From the NCBI GenBank assembly GCA_003531585.1, contig DQFX01000059.1:1-64000 (forward strand): a stretch of 64,000 nucleotides of DNA, in the 5' to 3' direction. Shown here piece by piece: positions 1-7,884 of the stretch (positions within the stretch are counted from its first letter, which is position 1; every line of letters starts with the position of its first letter). The translations under genes were made by a program, and so were the position numbers. The notes beneath the pieces are model-generated. The model was not told where the DNA came from, ran no database searches, and was given only the letters and a program-made list of their open reading frames with translations. This DNA comes from Oscillospiraceae bacterium. GTDB lineage: Bacteria > Bacillota > Clostridia > Oscillospirales > Ruminococcaceae.

Positions 1-69
1 TCGCCGCTAAATTATAGTTTTCTATCACAAGCAGCGTTTTGCCTCTAAACAACATTTATCGCAATAAAA

Positions 70-2127
70 CTAACAACTTGTCTCCCATGACGCGCCGTCC
101 TCAAGCACAGTTCCATCAGAATAAAACGCCCTTAACAGCAGATCATTTTTTCCCGATCGGAGCTTAACGTCCTTCCAGACAAACACAGTCGGCAATCTGT
201 TGTCCGGAACTTCTCCGAATCCGAGGGAGTTCCCGTTCAGCAGCAGCTCAGTGCGTTCCGCGTTGGAGTAGGCGCGAACTTCCGGAACATTCGCTGGGCG
301 CTCCGTAAAGCGCTTTTCTGTAAGCCGACAGGTCTTTTCGCTGTTCCACACCGAGCGGTAGAACCAGTAGGCGTCCTTTGGTACCCTCTCGCGGGTGCAG
401 AGTCCCTTGTCGTTTATTCCTGCTGTGTCGCCCTCCCTGCGCCCAGCCGCCGGGAAGTCGAACATACACCAGATCAGCTTCGCCCAGAGGTAGTCAAGGC
501 TGCCTATCTGCGCCCAGATCTGCTCATGAAGCCTCGATTGATAGTTTTCATAGTGCCGCTCTCCATTCGGGTCTATGTCGGTCAGCCAGTTGACGTTGTC
601 CTTGTGCTGGGATATCGCTCCTCCGCCGCCGTACTCCGAAATGCACAGCGGACGTGTTTGCTCCTCGTGAGCCTTATCGAACCACTCACGGAACTGCTCC
701 ACGCTTCCGGCTTCCTTATACCACCCGAAATACCGGTTGTAACCCACTGCGTCCGCGGGAAGCGTGCGAAACTTTCCCCAGAACTGCGCGTCAGCGTAGA
801 CTGCGGCTCTTCCGCCGCCGTTTTCGCTTATATAATCGTACATCTGCTCATAGAGCGAGTGTATACTGTCCGACATCTGGTAGATCTCATTAGACATTCC
901 GTAGAACATCACAGAAGGGTGATTGTAGGTCTGCGCGATAAGCTCGGTTAACTGCTGCATGGCGCTGTCGGCGAATTCCCGGGAAAGCTGCGGCTCCGCA
1001 GGCTCGCCGGGACACAGCTTGCCGATTATGCCGATTTCCGTCCACACGCACATGCCAAGCTTATCGCAAAGCGCGTATTCCTCGGAGGCGTGCTGATAAT
1101 GCGCCATTCTGACCGCATTGCAGCCCATGTCGCGCATTACTGCGTAATCCCGTTCGCGCTGTTTGTTGGTCATAGCCCAGCCAGCGCGCGGAGAGTCCTG
1201 ATGATAATTCACGCCGTGCAGGGGAGTGTGCTTTCCGTTCAGGAAGAACCCTTTCTCGCGGTCAATGCTGAACTCCCTCACGCCGAACTGCTCCGTAACG
1301 CCGTCCAGGGCAGTTCCGCCGGAAAGTACGGATATCTTCGCTGAGTACAGGAACGGGTCGCGAACTCCGTCCCACAGGTGCGCGCCGGGAAGTTTCAGTG
1401 AAAACTCAGCAGACGCTTCTCCAGGTGCGATCGTGAGTTTTGCTTCTCTCTGAATATTCGCTGCACCTCCGGATATCGTCACACGGACAACCGCGTTTTT
1501 TTCCTCGGCGGAATCATTCTCCAGCTTTACAAGCACGCGTACTTCCGCGCCGCCGTCAGCTTCCGGCTTTGCTGTTATGTACACGCCTGAAGAACCGTTG
1601 TCACGCAGTGCAATGCGCAGCTTGTCAACGGCGATGAGCCTTACGGCGCGGTAGATTCCGCCCATTTTCGTGAAATCTCCGCAGTCACCTATGGGTGCCA
1701 CGAATTCTGACGTTGCGTTGCTGACATAAACCGTGAATTGATTGTCGGCTCCCGGCCTTACCAGCTTCGTGATGTCAAACCTGAATGCGGAATACCCTCC
1801 GACATGCACTCCTGCCTTCTTTCCGTTGACAAAAAGCACCGTTGTGGTATTCGCTCCGGCAAATTCGATAAACACATGCTTTCCGTGATACTGCTCGTGC
1901 GGCAGCTTTACCTTCCTGCGGTAGCATCCTGCGCCGCGGTAGTACCCTTCGGAGTATTCCGAAGCCCTGCCGGAAACCCCGGTGCAGTCGGCGGCATTCC
2001 ATGTATGCGGAAGCTCCACCAGTTCCCAGCCGCTGTCGTCGGACTTCGGCTCAGTCTGCCTTCCCTCGGGAAGCCCGCCGACCTTGCTGAACCGCCAGCC
2101 GCTGTTAATATATTCGTATGTTCTCAT
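70..2127 (-). CDS. Glycoside hydrolase family 2 beta-galactosidase-type enzyme
   Basis: A 685-residue retaining glycosidase of family GH2, predicted to cleave terminal beta-galactosides or related beta-linked sugars. The order is the family's: sugar-binding jelly roll (about 1-170, with the GGYSAFRFDIT stretch), Ig-like domain (about 175-285), then TIM barrel from about 290. The acid/base is Glu414 in GMSNEIYQ and the nucleophile is Glu498 in CISEYGGG, so it should be active. The last 80 residues look like a small beta domain (DUF4982-like). There is no signal peptide, so it is cytoplasmic and acts on imported oligosaccharides. GGAGAGATCGC precedes the ATG. It stands alone behind its own promoter. 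Beta-glucuronidase or another GH2 specificity cannot be excluded. Confidence 0.9.
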   Translation of the reverse strand: MRTYEYINSGWRFSKVGGLPEGRQTEPKSDDSGWELVELPHTWNAADCTGVSGRASEYSEGYYRGAGCYRRKVKLPHEQYHGKHVFIEFAGANTTTVLFVNGKKAGVHVGGYSAFRFDITKLVRPGADNQFTVYVSNATSEFVAPIGDCGDFTKMGGIYRAVRLIAVDKLRIALRDNGSSGVYITAKPEADGGAEVRVLVKLENDSAEEKNAVVRVTISGGAANIQREAKLTIAPGEASAEFSLKLPGAHLWDGVRDPFLYSAKISVLSGGTALDGVTEQFGVREFSIDREKGFFLNGKHTPLHGVNYHQDSPRAGWAMTNKQRERDYAVMRDMGCNAVRMAHYQHASEEYALCDKLGMCVWTEIGIIGKLCPGEPAEPQLSREFADSAMQQLTELIAQTYNHPSVMFYGMSNEIYQMSDSIHSLYEQMYDYISENGGGRAAVYADAQFWGKFRTLPADAVGYNRYFGWYKEAGSVEQFREWFDKAHEEQTRPLCISEYGGGGAISQHKDNVNWLTDIDPNGERHYENYQSRLHEQIWAQIGSLDYLWAKLIWCMFDFPAAGRREGDTAGINDKGLCTRERVPKDAYWFYRSVWNSEKTCRLTEKRFTERPANVPEVRAYSNAERTELLLNGNSLGFGEVPDNRLPTVFVWKDVKLRSGKNDLLLRAFYSDGTVLEDGASWETSC

Positions 2128-2163
2128 GCGATCTCTCCGTTTTCCCTATACGCTTGTATATGC

Positions 2164-2219
2164 AGCAAACCGTGCTGCTTTAATAACTAAAGTATAGCAC
2201 GGTTTGCTTATTATGTCAA
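2164..2219 (-). promoter_or_regulatory. Promoter of the GH2 gene overlapped by an inverted-repeat operator
   Basis: Reading the minus strand, TTGACA (2219-2214) and TATACT (2196-2191) are separated by 17 bp. A perfect 13-bp inverted repeat, AGCAAACCGTGCT / AGCACGGTTTGCT, has one arm (2196-2208) in the -35/-10 spacer and the other (2164-2176) just downstream of the expected start. Each arm is itself near-palindromic (AGCA-N5-TGCT). This is the layout of a repressor operator, probably LacI type. The repressor gene is not in the window. Confidence 0.8.
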
Positions 2220-2241
2220 CGGGAAATCGTCCAGAGCGGCT

Positions 2242-2439
2242 TTACTTGCTCTTGTAGTACAGCATGCAGTGGCAGTAGCCCTCGAAATCCGGGTCGGCTA
2301 TCTGGCGTCTGAATTCCTCGCACATGCACTTGTTCTCAGGCGTGCGCTGTATTCTGCACGGGCAGTAGCCGCCGGTCTTTTCCAGACCCTCGCGTATCTT
2401 TTTTACGATTTCCTTGTTTTCGTTTTCTGTAACCTTCAT
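2242..2439 (-). CDS. Ferredoxin-thioredoxin reductase catalytic-chain-like Fe-S protein
   Basis: A 65-residue protein carrying the three cysteine pairs of the ferredoxin:thioredoxin reductase catalytic (beta) chain: CPC (26, 28), CMC (38, 40) and CHC (56, 58). In characterised FTRs these ligate a 4Fe-4S cluster next to a redox-active disulfide and pass electrons from ferredoxin to thioredoxin. This protein is much shorter than plant or cyanobacterial beta chains (about 110 residues) and has no variable alpha subunit beside it. It may be a minimal FTR or another Fe-S redox protein. Start: AAGGAGATATT precedes the ATG. It lies downstream of repeat element copy 1 and upstream of the GH2 gene's separate promoter. 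Confidence 0.8.
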   Translation of the reverse strand: MKVTENENKEIVKKIREGLEKTGGYCPCRIQRTPENKCMCEEFRRQIADPDFEGYCHCMLYYKSK

Positions 2440-2459
2440 AATATCTCCTTAAAACCAAA

Positions 2460-2696
2460 GACGGAACATTTCTGTTCCGTCCAACTTTGTAGAAAAAATC
2501 GTAGTTTGCCCGCGAAGCGGGCTTTTGAGATCAGTTTTTTGCTCCTGGTCTCCCGGAGTAAAAAACACTTCTATCCGCACAAGTGTGCGGTTTGTCGGCG
2601 TTGCCGACAAACCGTGCGCGCAGGGCGGATGTTTCGGCGGAAAAGTCCCATCGGGACTTTTTCGACGGTTTCATACGGAACATTTCTGTTCCGTCC
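2460..2696. repeat. Terminator-bracketed structured repeat element, copy 1
   Basis: Two identical 20-nt hairpins (ACGGAACA..TGTTCCGT at 2461-2480 and 2675-2694) bracket a core of about 190 bp. The core holds stem GCCCGC-GAA-GCGGGC, a T6/A6-closed stem (near 2534-2566), a long compound stem with ATCCGC/GCGGAT outside and CGGTTTGTCGGC/GCCGACAAACCG inside, and stem AAAAGTCCC/GGGACTTTTT, ending in ACTTTTTCGAC. The left end (GTAGAAAAAATCG) is decayed compared with GTCGAAAAAGT in the other two copies. It follows the stop of the minus-strand khpA operon, so the hairpin probably serves as that operon's terminator. Confidence 0.85.
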
Positions 2697-2703
2697 TTTT
2701 GTA

Positions 2704-2937
2704 TCAGTCGATCTCTACGGAGATCTTTTCGTCTGCTCTGACAGCGCCCGCGCGCATTACAGTGCGGATAGCCTTAGCGATCCTGCCCTGCTTGCCGATG
2801 ACTCTGCCCATATCCTCCTGTGCAACATGGAGGTGGTAAACGACAACGCCCTCGGCGTCCGGCTCGTCAACAGTTACCTGGACTGCCGATTTGTCCTCTA
2901 CAAGCGCAGAGGCGATAGTTACCAGAAGCTCTTTCAT
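2704..2937 (-). CDS. khpA: KH-domain RNA-binding protein KhpA (YlqC family)
   Basis: A 77-residue single KH domain, the normal length for KhpA. The RNA-contacting GxxG loop is GKQG at 48-51, within GRVIGKQGRIAKAIRT. In Firmicutes, KhpA pairs with KhpB (Jag/EloR) as a global RNA chaperone affecting cell elongation and division. It sits immediately after rpsP, its usual place, in the minus-strand operon ylxM-ffh-rpsP-khpA. The hairpin of repeat element copy 1 starts about 10 bp beyond its stop and probably ends the transcript. Confidence 0.95.
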   Translation of the reverse strand: MKELLVTIASALVEDKSAVQVTVDEPDAEGVVVYHLHVAQEDMGRVIGKQGRIAKAIRTVMRAGAVRADEKISVEID

Positions 2938-3016
2938 ATATAGTCCCTCCTGTGGGATAAAGGGGAAATCCCCGGTACGTTCTTAACGGGCTGCGACGCC
3001 CGCGTTACTGCCGTGA

Positions 3017-3247
3017 TTACTTCTTGAGAAGTCTCTTAACAGTATCAGTGGGCTGTGCGCCCTTCTTGATCCACTCGTCAGCCTTAGCTGTGTCGATGTT
3101 TACGAGAGCCGGCTCCTTGGTGGGATCATAAGTGCCGATCTCCTCAATGAAACGGCCATCTCTGGGGTAACGGGAATCAGCTACAACTACACGGTAGAAG
3201 GGAGCCTTCTTTGCGCCCATTCTTCTGAGTCTGATCTTAACTGCCAT
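3017..3247 (-). CDS. rpsP: 30S ribosomal protein S16
   Basis: A 76-residue S16, with the family N-terminus MAVKIRLRRMGAKKAPFYRVVVADSR and the FIEEIGTYDP stretch. The reading frame stays open 28 codons upstream. I chose the internal ATG at 3247 because CTGAAAGGAGAAAAT, a good ribosome-binding site, precedes it and family alignments begin there. S16 binds 16S rRNA early in 30S assembly. It lies between ffh and khpA, as in many Firmicutes. It is slightly shorter than the usual 80-90 residues because the C-terminal tail is absent. Confidence 0.97.
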   Translation of the reverse strand: MAVKIRLRRMGAKKAPFYRVVVADSRYPRDGRFIEEIGTYDPTKEPALVNIDTAKADEWIKKGAQPTDTVKRLLKK

Positions 3248-3366
3248 TTTATTTTCTCCTTTCAGCATTGATATATTCATCATGCGCGTTAAGCGCAGTG
3301 AAATCATATCAGCTCCGCCCTTTTTGGGCAATATCGTTTTATTTCAACGGCAAAGCCGCTGTTTAC

Positions 3367-4743
3367 TTACATTGGGAATCCGCCGGGGCCGCCCATGTTG
3401 CCCATCTGCTTCATCATGTTCATGGGAATGCGCATTTTCTTGCCCTTACCCTTGCCTGCAAGACCCATCTGCTTCATCATTTTCTGCATCTGCTCGAACT
3501 GTCTGAGAAGCTGGTTGACGTCCTCGACCCTTGTGCCGCTGCCCGCTGCGATACGGCGTTTGCGCTTTGCGTCGATGATGGAGGGCTTTTCGCGCTCCTT
3601 CGGCGTCATAGAGGAGATTATCGCTTTTGTGCGGGGCATCTTCTTCTCGTCGATGTCCTCTTCCTTTACCTTTCCGGCAACTCCGGGGATCATCTTCAGC
3701 AGGGAGTGAATGCTTCCCATCTTCTCTATCTGTTCGAACTGTGCGTACAGGTCGTTCAGGTCGAATTTGTTTTCCTGCATCTTCTGCATGGTCTTGGCGG
3801 CTGCCTTCTCATCAATGGTGTTCTTCGCCTTGTCGATGAGGGTCAGCACATCGCCCATGCCGAGGATTCGGCTCGCCATTCTGTCCGGGTGGAACGGCTC
3901 GATATCGTCGAGCTTTTCGCCTATGCCCGCGAATTTTATCGGCTTGCCGGTTATCGCCAGGACTGTCAGAGCGGCACCGCCTCTGGTGTCGCCGTCCAGC
4001 TTGGTGAGGATAACGCCCGTGATGTCGAGTGCTTCATTGAAGCTCTGTGCGACGTTCACCGCGTCCTGACCGGTCATGGAGTCGACAACGAGGAGTATCT
4101 CGCTCGGATTTGTCTCGCGCTTTATGTTGCGTAGCTCGTCCATCAGCGTTTCGTCGATGTGGAGACGTCCGGCGGTATCCAGCAGAACAATGTCGAAGCC
4201 GTTGTCCTTTGCGTACCTGATACCTTCCTTAGCGATCTTCACCGGGTCGGTCTGACCCATTTCGAACACGTGCGCGCCTGCCTTTTCGCCAACTATTTTC
4301 AACTGGTCGATAGCCGCGGGTCGGTAGATATCGCATGCTACCAGCAGCGGGCGGTGATTCTGCGCGATGAGGTGCTTTGCGAGCTTTGCGCAGTGGGTGG
4401 TTTTACCGGCGCCCTGTAAACCGCACATCATGATAACGCACGGCGGCTTTGAAGGGAAGTTGAGCTTCGCTGTGGTGTTGCCCATCAGCTCGATAAGCTC
4501 ACGGTGAACTATGTCGATGACCTGCTGCGCAGGAGTAAGGCTGTCCATGACCTTCTCGCCGACCGCCTTCTCGCTGACTTTCGCCACGAAGTCCTTAGCG
4601 ACCTTGTAGTTTACGTCCGCGTCCAGCAGCGCCATGCGAACCTCACGCATAGCGTCCTTGATATCCTTTTCGTTGAGCTTGCCGCGTCCCTTGAGCTTGC
4701 CGAAAACATTGTTCAGCTTGCCGGAAAGTCCTTCAAAAGCCAT
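3367..4743 (-). CDS. ffh: Signal recognition particle GTPase Ffh (SRP54)
   Basis: A 458-residue SRP54 GTPase. The order is N domain (1-85), G domain with P-loop GLQGAGKTT (108-116), DTAGR (189-193) and TKLDGD (247-252), then the methionine-rich M domain from about 300, which binds 4.5S RNA and signal peptides. The tail is rich in Met and Gly (MMKQMG, NMGGPGGFPM). Ffh with 4.5S RNA targets nascent membrane proteins to FtsY and SecYEG. It follows ylxM by about 45 bp, as in Bacillus and Clostridia, and precedes rpsP. All nucleotide-binding motifs are intact. Confidence 0.98.
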   Translation of the reverse strand: MAFEGLSGKLNNVFGKLKGRGKLNEKDIKDAMREVRMALLDADVNYKVAKDFVAKVSEKAVGEKVMDSLTPAQQVIDIVHRELIELMGNTTAKLNFPSKPPCVIMMCGLQGAGKTTHCAKLAKHLIAQNHRPLLVACDIYRPAAIDQLKIVGEKAGAHVFEMGQTDPVKIAKEGIRYAKDNGFDIVLLDTAGRLHIDETLMDELRNIKRETNPSEILLVVDSMTGQDAVNVAQSFNEALDITGVILTKLDGDTRGGAALTVLAITGKPIKFAGIGEKLDDIEPFHPDRMASRILGMGDVLTLIDKAKNTIDEKAAAKTMQKMQENKFDLNDLYAQFEQIEKMGSIHSLLKMIPGVAGKVKEEDIDEKKMPRTKAIISSMTPKEREKPSIIDAKRKRRIAAGSGTRVEDVNQLLRQFEQMQKMMKQMGLAGKGKGKKMRIPMNMMKQMGNMGGPGGFPM

Positions 4744-4788
4744 GTACTCACCCCTTTATAATTCGGAAGTCGTTCTTTTGGGAATGCC

Positions 4789-5136
4789 TCACAGGCCGCG
4801 CCGGATATCTGATAGTATCCCGCCGAGCCTTTCAAGGCGCTGGTCGCTGTTTTCCTGCTTCATTAATGAAACAAGTTCTGACGCCTGGTCCAGCTCCACC
4901 GAAAGAGTTCTGAGCCTTGCCGCGAAGCCAAGCTTCTGCTCCAGTTCTTCCAGGCGCTGCTCGCCCTTTTTTATCGCGGAAACCACGCTCTGCCTTGTAA
5001 CTCCGCCCATTTCTTCGGCAATCTCCGCCAGGGAGAGGTCTGCGTTATACCGCATATCCAGGGCTTCGCGCTGGGAATTCGCCAGCAGCTCGCCGTAGAT
5101 ATCAAGCAGTATCACAAAATCAAGGCTGCGTTCCAT
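4789..5136 (-). CDS. ylxM: YlxM/p13-family putative DNA-binding protein
   Basis: A 115-residue UPF0122 (YlxM/p13) protein. Residues 20-65 form a sigma-70 region-4-like helix-turn-helix (SLAEIAEEMGGVTRQSVVSAIKKGEQRLEE, given here as the stretch around 33-62). The rest is helical and charged. YlxM accompanies ffh in Gram-positives and has been linked to SRP function, although its precise role is uncertain. It is the first gene of the operon behind a consensus promoter. The region just before the ATG has only a weak Shine-Dalgarno sequence (GTGAG, distant). Confidence 0.9.
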   Translation of the reverse strand: MERSLDFVILLDIYGELLANSQREALDMRYNADLSLAEIAEEMGGVTRQSVVSAIKKGEQRLEELEQKLGFAARLRTLSVELDQASELVSLMKQENSDQRLERLGGILSDIRRGL

Positions 5137-5198
5137 CGGTGTTTAATTGCTCACTTTCATTCAGGTGTCAGGTAAAAACGCTTTACAGCAACGTTAAT

Positions 5199-5227
5199 AT
5201 TATATCATGTGGATGCGGCTTTGTCAA
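5199..5227 (-). promoter_or_regulatory. Promoter of the ylxM-ffh-rpsP-khpA operon
   Basis: On the minus strand, TTGACA and TATAAT match consensus exactly with 17-bp spacing. This leaves an untranslated leader of about 60 nt before ylxM. Confidence 0.85.
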
Positions 5228-5684
5228 GGGGTAAACGCGGATTTTCTCCATATTTCCGCGATTTTTTCATGACATGGCGCGGTAAAATCAAGGGAATTTC
5301 CAGAATAAGTTTTCCACGGTTTTAACATAGTTTTCAACTTTGCCGGACTAGTTTTCATGCGGGATAAGCCTGTTTTTTAACGTTTCTGTTGAAAAATCTG
5401 TCGAAATAATCAACCATTCAACAGTTTTAACCGTACTTTCAACTATTTTCACCGTTGAAAATGTGGAAAACTTCTCTCCCTTTTGCACCAAAAATCGGGA
5501 GCAAAGCTCCCGACACATCATATGCGAAGATTGACGAAATATTAACAACATCTTGTTGCGTGTTCGCCATATACTGCGGATGACTGCTCCGGAATTCGGA
5601 ATAGACCATAATAGCCTGACGGCGAAAAAGCATATGTTGTCAGATCAACCAGTCGAATGCACAAACACCGAATTGAGACATGCT
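5228..5684. other. Gene-free AT-rich stretch with repeated TTTTCAAC/GTTGAAAA words
   Basis: No credible gene is visible; the short open frames here lack ribosome-binding sites and recognisable content. Between about 5300 and 5470 the words TTTTCAAC, TTTCAAC and GTTGAAAA recur in both orientations. A hairpin CGGGAGC-AAA-GCTCCCG (5496-5512) is followed on the minus strand by ATTTTTGG and could terminate the upstream minus-strand membrane-protein gene. The stretch may be a decayed gene or a regulatory region. I cannot tell which. Confidence 0.5.
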
Positions 5685-6086
5685 CTAAGCCTCCCTGCGG
5701 GTAAGGCGGTTTATGGCGATGAACGCTAACGTTATCCAGATGGTTCCGACCGCGATGCCTATAGGGTATAACGGATTATAAACGTAGATAAGCGTTCCCG
5801 AGCTCCATGTTTTGTACTCCGCAGCGCCGCGGACTGCCGCGACTATCAGCGCGATAATATTCACCGGCAGCACCGAAAACATAAGATAGTGCCGGAAATC
5901 CGCGCCGCTCCGTTTCTCAGCGCCGCGCTCCATGAATGCCAGGAACGCCGCAAATCCGGCGGCGGCAAGCGCCCATATAACTTCGTATACCGGATTGATC
6001 CACACGAACATTCCTATAAAGAACAGCACCGATTGTGCGATCAGGTTTACAAGTGCGTCAAAAATATAGGTTCTTGTTTTTTTCAT
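5685..6086 (-). CDS. Small four-helix integral membrane protein of unknown function
   Basis: A 133-residue protein with four predicted membrane segments (about 11-30, 34-51, 67-86, 106-126) and short charged loops (MERGAEKRSG, RLTRREA end). I do not recognise the family. The positive-inside pattern suggests both termini in the cytoplasm. GGAGGTGTTCAT precedes the ATG, and a strong promoter lies just upstream, so it is a real monocistronic gene. A hairpin at 5496-5512 may end the transcript. Nothing in the flanks indicates a role. Confidence 0.75.
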   Translation of the reverse strand: MKKTRTYIFDALVNLIAQSVLFFIGMFVWINPVYEVIWALAAAGFAAFLAFMERGAEKRSGADFRHYLMFSVLPVNIIALIVAAVRGAAEYKTWSSGTLIYVYNPLYPIGIAVGTIWITLAFIAINRLTRREA

Positions 6087-6122
6087 ATGAACACCTCCGT
6101 TGACAATTATTGCTTTTCTTTA

Positions 6123-6151
6123 ATTGTATCATGTGATTTTGATTCTGTCAA
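6123..6151 (-). promoter_or_regulatory. Promoter of the small membrane-protein gene
   Basis: On the minus strand, TTGACA and TACAAT are separated by 17 bp, giving a leader of about 30 nt before the ATG at 6086. Confidence 0.8.
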
Positions 6152-6223
6152 TACGTAACTCTCAATTTTAAGAAAATTGTATGTTTTTGATAACCAAAGA
6201 AAATTTGTTTGGTGATATCTCAC

Positions 6224-6252
6224 AAAAAACCCCGGAGACGGCTCCGGGGCGT
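6224..6252 (-). terminator. Rho-independent terminator after the CPBP protease gene
   Basis: On the minus strand, GCCCCGGAG-CCGT-CTCCGGGG is followed by TTTTTTG, directly at the end of the CPBP gene. It closes the tsaD-aroK-CPBP transcript. Confidence 0.9.
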
Positions 6253-6256
6253 GAAA

Positions 6257-7321
6257 TTATTGTCCTGTGACCAGATTCATGAGCTTCAGCACTCCGCGCG
6301 CCGCAAACTGGAACGTAAACGTATCCGCGGCGAGCACGAGCGCGATTATAACGGTCGCGCGGGTGAAAAATACTCCCCAGCGCTTTGAAGCCGGGACGTC
6401 CCACATCTTCGGGACTTTGTAGCGCTTTATCTTCCGCAGCTTCACAATAGCCATCAGAACTCCGATTATCATGAGCATTATCACGAAGAAGCAGAATATC
6501 AGGTAGCATACAACTGCAGGGGTCTGTACGCCTTCCATGCCGCGTTCTTTTGCAAGGAGGTAGTCTCCTACGTCGTCAAATGTGATGAACAGAAGCAGCA
6601 GCCCGGAAATCCCGTTGAACATCGCGTGCATTATCGTGGTCGTCACGATGGAATTTGTGGAAACCGCGATATATCCGAGGCATATTCCGAGAACAGTAGC
6701 ATAGAAGAACTGGCTGAAATTCGCGTGGGTCATGCCGAACAATATTCCGGAAACGAATATCGCGAAACCGTTTCCGTAGGGTCTGAGCGACTCCAGGACG
6801 ATTCCCCGGAACCAGAATTCCTCAAACAGCGGTGCGATTATCACGAGCTGAAACAGCAGAACCCCGGCGCAGAACAGATTGTCCGGCGCAAGGTCGTTCA
6901 CCGTGTTGAAAGATTTGTACAGATCGGTGTTTTCGAACAGCTTTGAAACCAGCATGGTCAGTAGATTCACAAACAGCGACAGCCCGTAGAACGCGGGGAA
7001 CATTCCCATGGCGCTGCCAAAGAACTGCGGCTTCCTGTAGACCTTCGCGCACATTCCAGAAGGCTTCAGAAGCGCAGCCGCGCAGACAATGGGAATGATG
7101 TACAGAAACAGGAAGCTCACCACGGTCTGAAGCAGATACGACATATTCGGATCCATTCCGTCGAACATTCCGAGATTCACCGCCGCCGACAGCAGCACGG
7201 TTTCCAGCCCCCGGGATATGAAAATAATTATCATCATCGCGCCAAGCTTCATGCAGACTCTTTTGAATCCGGGCATTTTCGACATGTCCCCGGGAATTAT
7301 CCCTATCGTGTTTTCCTCCAT
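6257..7321 (-). CDS. CPBP-family intramembrane glutamic/metalloprotease
   Basis: A 354-residue multi-pass membrane protein with the three CPBP (CAAX protease and bacteriocin-processing) motifs: EExxxR as EEFWFR (167-172), FxxxH as FGMTH (His199), and HAMFN (His232, Asn236). These lie in consecutive helices and form the intramembrane active site. Known relatives include eukaryotic Rce1 and bacteriocin self-immunity proteins; the substrate here is unknown. The frame is open 14 codons further upstream. I chose the ATG at 7321 because AAAGGAGCGGAA precedes it and this start avoids overlap with aroK. The last 80 residues contain two more helices and a basic loop. It lies downstream of tsaD and aroK in the same direction. 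Confidence 0.9.
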   Translation of the reverse strand: MEENTIGIIPGDMSKMPGFKRVCMKLGAMMIIIFISRGLETVLLSAAVNLGMFDGMDPNMSYLLQTVVSFLFLYIIPIVCAAALLKPSGMCAKVYRKPQFFGSAMGMFPAFYGLSLFVNLLTMLVSKLFENTDLYKSFNTVNDLAPDNLFCAGVLLFQLVIIAPLFEEFWFRGIVLESLRPYGNGFAIFVSGILFGMTHANFSQFFYATVLGICLGYIAVSTNSIVTTTIMHAMFNGISGLLLLFITFDDVGDYLLAKERGMEGVQTPAVVCYLIFCFFVIMLMIIGVLMAIVKLRKIKRYKVPKMWDVPASKRWGVFFTRATVIIALVLAADTFTFQFAARGVLKLMNLVTGQ

Positions 7322-7349
7322 TTCCGCTCCTTTCGTCAAAGCAAAACGG

Positions 7350-7862
7350 TCACTTTCCCGCAATAAGGGAATGCTCGCCGACTATCTCCTCAACAATTTC
7401 CTCGATGGATTTGCCGGCGCAGTCAACGGTGATGTCAGCGTACTCCTCGTAAAGCGCGCGGCGCCTGCGGAAAACGTCCTCGATGGAATCGCCGGGGCGC
7501 ATTGCTATTCCGCGGGTCTTTATGTTGTGCAGACGCTTTTCGACCTGCTCCACCGGAAGGGCGAGATAGTATACGTAGCCGTGTTCCTTCAGGTACATCA
7601 TCGCGCTGCGGGAATACACCGCGCTTCCGCCGGTGGCGATAACGCAGCCGCCGCTTTCCTCAACGGACATTATTGCCCGCTCCTCCTCGATGCAGAACCA
7701 GTCGAGCCCATTCTGGTCGATTATCTGCTGAAGGAGCATTCCCGTGCGGTTCTGGATAGTGATATCAGTGTCTATGAACCGGAAGCCCATTGCCTTTGCA
7801 AGCAGTACTCCGATGGTGGATTTGCCGCAGCCGGGCATCCCTATTAAGATTATGTTTTTCAT
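7350..7862 (-). CDS. aroK: Shikimate kinase
   Basis: A 170-residue shikimate kinase that phosphorylates shikimate to shikimate-3-phosphate in chorismate synthesis. It has Walker A GMPGCGKST (8-16), the shikimate/Mg-binding DTD (31-33), the GG substrate motif in ATGGSAVYS (about 77-84), and the LID arginines in RGIAMRPG. The length is normal. It lies 22 bp after tsaD and 28 bp before the CPBP gene, apparently one transcript. No other aro genes are nearby, so chorismate genes are dispersed in this genome. Confidence 0.95.
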   Translation of the reverse strand: MKNIILIGMPGCGKSTIGVLLAKAMGFRFIDTDITIQNRTGMLLQQIIDQNGLDWFCIEEERAIMSVEESGGCVIATGGSAVYSRSAMMYLKEHGYVYYLALPVEQVEKRLHNIKTRGIAMRPGDSIEDVFRRRRALYEEYADITVDCAGKSIEEIVEEIVGEHSLIAGK

Positions 7863-7884
7863 GCTGACGCGTCCTTTTACTGAA

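Noticed and set aside
2525..2943. Plus-strand open frames across repeat copy 1 and khpA (similar frames run across copies 2 and 3)
   Set aside because: They read across the hairpins of the structured element and the antisense of khpA. Their resemblance between copies reflects the shared repeat, not a protein.
5348..5633. Two overlapping minus-strand open frames of 64-67 codons
   Set aside because: No ribosome-binding site and no recognisable protein features. They arise from the AT-rich repeated words.
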